A stretch of DNA of 13,332 bases from an uncultured Moraxellaceae bacterium (lineage in GTDB: Bacteria > Pseudomonadota > Gammaproteobacteria > Pseudomonadales > Moraxellaceae), in assembly GCA_937928295.1 (NCBI GenBank), contig CALEYY010000352.1, positions 1 through 13,332 of the forward strand, written 5' to 3'. Below, piece after piece: positions 12,383 to 13,332 of the stretch (the stretch's first letter is position 1; each line of letters starts with the position of its first letter). A program made the position numbers and the translations under genes. The notes beneath the pieces are model-generated. The model searched no databases and was not told the DNA's origin. It saw nothing but the letters and a program-made list of their open reading frames with translations.

Positions 12383-13332
12383 ATGAGCTACCAGCAACAA
12401 AGCACGCGGTTGCACGCGGTTTTTCGCCTATTGGCACTGGCCTCAATAACAACCGTATTGTTTGTGGCTGATGACTTCTTGCAGCAGCTCTATACCAGCA
12501 AGAATCAAGCGATTCTTGAGCCATCGCATGTGCTGGGCATGTTTGGTTTCAGTCTCGGTTTGTGGTGGTCACGCAGTCGATGGTTGGCAGTGGTCGTTTT
12601 GGTTATTTTTGCCTTTATGCAGCTATTGCAGCTCTCTTATATTTCTTATGTGGGCCAGCCGTTAAACCCTATTGATATCAGTCTAATCGCTGGCGAATGG
12701 AAAGAAATAGGCGAGGTTTCAGGCGCTGCCTGGGTTGACCATTGGCCTGTGTTGCTGGCCGGCGGCATTCCCTATGCGCTGCTGTTCTGGTTGTTTTGGC
12801 GTTATCTGCCCGCACTCAAATTGCCCTGTCGATCATTGGCTGTGCTCTTGGTGCTGGCAGCATTATTGAGCAAGCCGTACTGGGCAATATCGCACAATCT
12901 CGTGCAGTTTATGCCTGGGCCGACCCGTAGCTCGTTATACAACTCCTTGAGTGCTTTCAGCTTTTATGCGGTGCGCTTGAGCTTTGGCCGTTCAAATACT
13001 CCGAATGTCTCGTATCCGCCATACACGTTAGTGCAAGTTCCCGTCAAAAGCCCACCAACACATTTTTGGATACTGATGGGAGAAACATTGCGCGGTAATC
13101 GTATGAGTGTTTATGGCTACCCGCGTGATAACACGCCGGGGTTGGCGGCCATGTATCGAGCAAATGAGCTACAAGCTGTCCCGGGTATTGCGGGTGCCGC
13201 CAGTACGGGAGTATCAATTCCACTCTTCATTAACGGTGTTATGGAGCCAGGCAATGAAGAGGAGTTGCAGCGTCGAGTTGGCAATTTATTTCGTCAAGCC
13301 AAGCGTGCTGGGTACCATACCTTTTGGTTGTC
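12383..13332 (+). CDS. Phosphoethanolamine transferase-like membrane protein of the sulfatase superfamily (3' truncated)
   Basis: An open frame runs from ATG 12383 off the right edge (316 codons seen). The N-terminus has about five membrane helices (roughly residues 14-32, 49-63, 67-87, 120-141, 147-161), then a periplasmic region beginning near 162. The sulfatase-fold start is visible as WILMGETLRGNRMSVYGYPRDNTP with metal-binding Glu234. ASTGVSIPLF follows, where Thr275 fits the nucleophile of EptA/CptA/OpgE enzymes that move phosphoethanolamine from phosphatidylethanolamine to LPS or glucans. The Cys usual before the nucleophile in EptA is absent (AGAAST here). Which acceptor is used cannot be told. 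It follows the ELM1-type gene by 21 bases, likely one transcript. Base composition is visibly more AT-rich than the rest, common for LPS-locus genes. Confidence 0.85.
   Translation, partial: MSYQQQSTRLHAVFRLLALASITTVLFVADDFLQQLYTSKNQAILEPSHVLGMFGFSLGLWWSRSRWLAVVVLVIFAFMQLLQLSYISYVGQPLNPIDISLIAGEWKEIGEVSGAAWVDHWPVLLAGGIPYALLFWLFWRYLPALKLPCRSLAVLLVLAALLSKPYWAISHNLVQFMPGPTRSSLYNSLSAFSFYAVRLSFGRSNTPNVSYPPYTLVQVPVKSPPTHFWILMGETLRGNRMSVYGYPRDNTPGLAAMYRANELQAVPGIAGAASTGVSIPLFINGVMEPGNEEELQRRVGNLFRQAKRAGYHTFWL

Noticed and set aside
1..13332. CRISPR array, tRNA, rRNA, IS element or integrase
   Set aside because: No spaced direct-repeat array, cloverleaf, rRNA-like sequence, transposase or recombinase was seen on either strand.

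Overview
The window comes from a gammaproteobacterium, most likely of the Pseudomonadales (Pseudomonas/Acinetobacter-like). GC is high, roughly 60% by eye. The left block has the order trpC - osmC-like - coq7 (opposite strand) - HIT protein, which I recall from Pseudomonas (there with vfr and speD interspersed). On the right, glnE and ilvE lead into LPS-core genes, as in Pseudomonas. ilvE followed by a gtrOC1/ELM1-type gene recalls the edge of the Acinetobacter outer-core locus. Genus cannot be fixed from the sequence alone.

Layout. (1) 1-1905: 3' end of trpC, a YhfA-type OsmC gene, then convergent coq7 and hinT on the minus strand, probably one hinT-coq7 transcript. (2) 1906-3745: a well-built nitrogen-regulated promoter (three evenly spaced NtrC-like sites and a near-consensus sigma-54 -24/-12 element), glnA with its adenylylation tyrosine, and a strong intrinsic terminator. 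(3) 3790-6501: glnE, the enzyme that adenylylates and deadenylylates the product of the neighbouring glnA. (4) 6521-8838: an accessory insert between glnE and ilvE. It holds a broken MNT-type nucleotidyltransferase, a coupled helical partner that looks like a HEPN-type protein lacking its catalytic motif, a lone rfbD (dTDP-rhamnose reductase), and an intact Phd/YefM-VapC toxin-antitoxin pair. (5) 8945-9920: ilvE and its terminator. (6) 9921-11339: an AT-rich, repeat-bearing promoter and a YjjJ/HipA-like kinase with its own N-terminal helix-turn-helix. (7) 11447-13332: an ELM1/GtrOC1-type putative glycosyltransferase and the 5' part of a membrane-bound phosphoethanolamine transferase-like protein, apparently the start of an LPS-core locus.

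How it fits together. glnA and glnE form a nitrogen-assimilation pair with transcriptional control (NtrC/sigma-54) and post-translational control (adenylylation) encoded side by side. The right edge is cell-envelope glycan biosynthesis, to which the lone rfbD may contribute dTDP-L-rhamnose. Around ilvE, an otherwise conserved chromosomal junction has gathered three toxin-like modules in different states: a decayed MNT/HEPN-like pair, a complete Phd-VapC pair and a solo HipA-like kinase.
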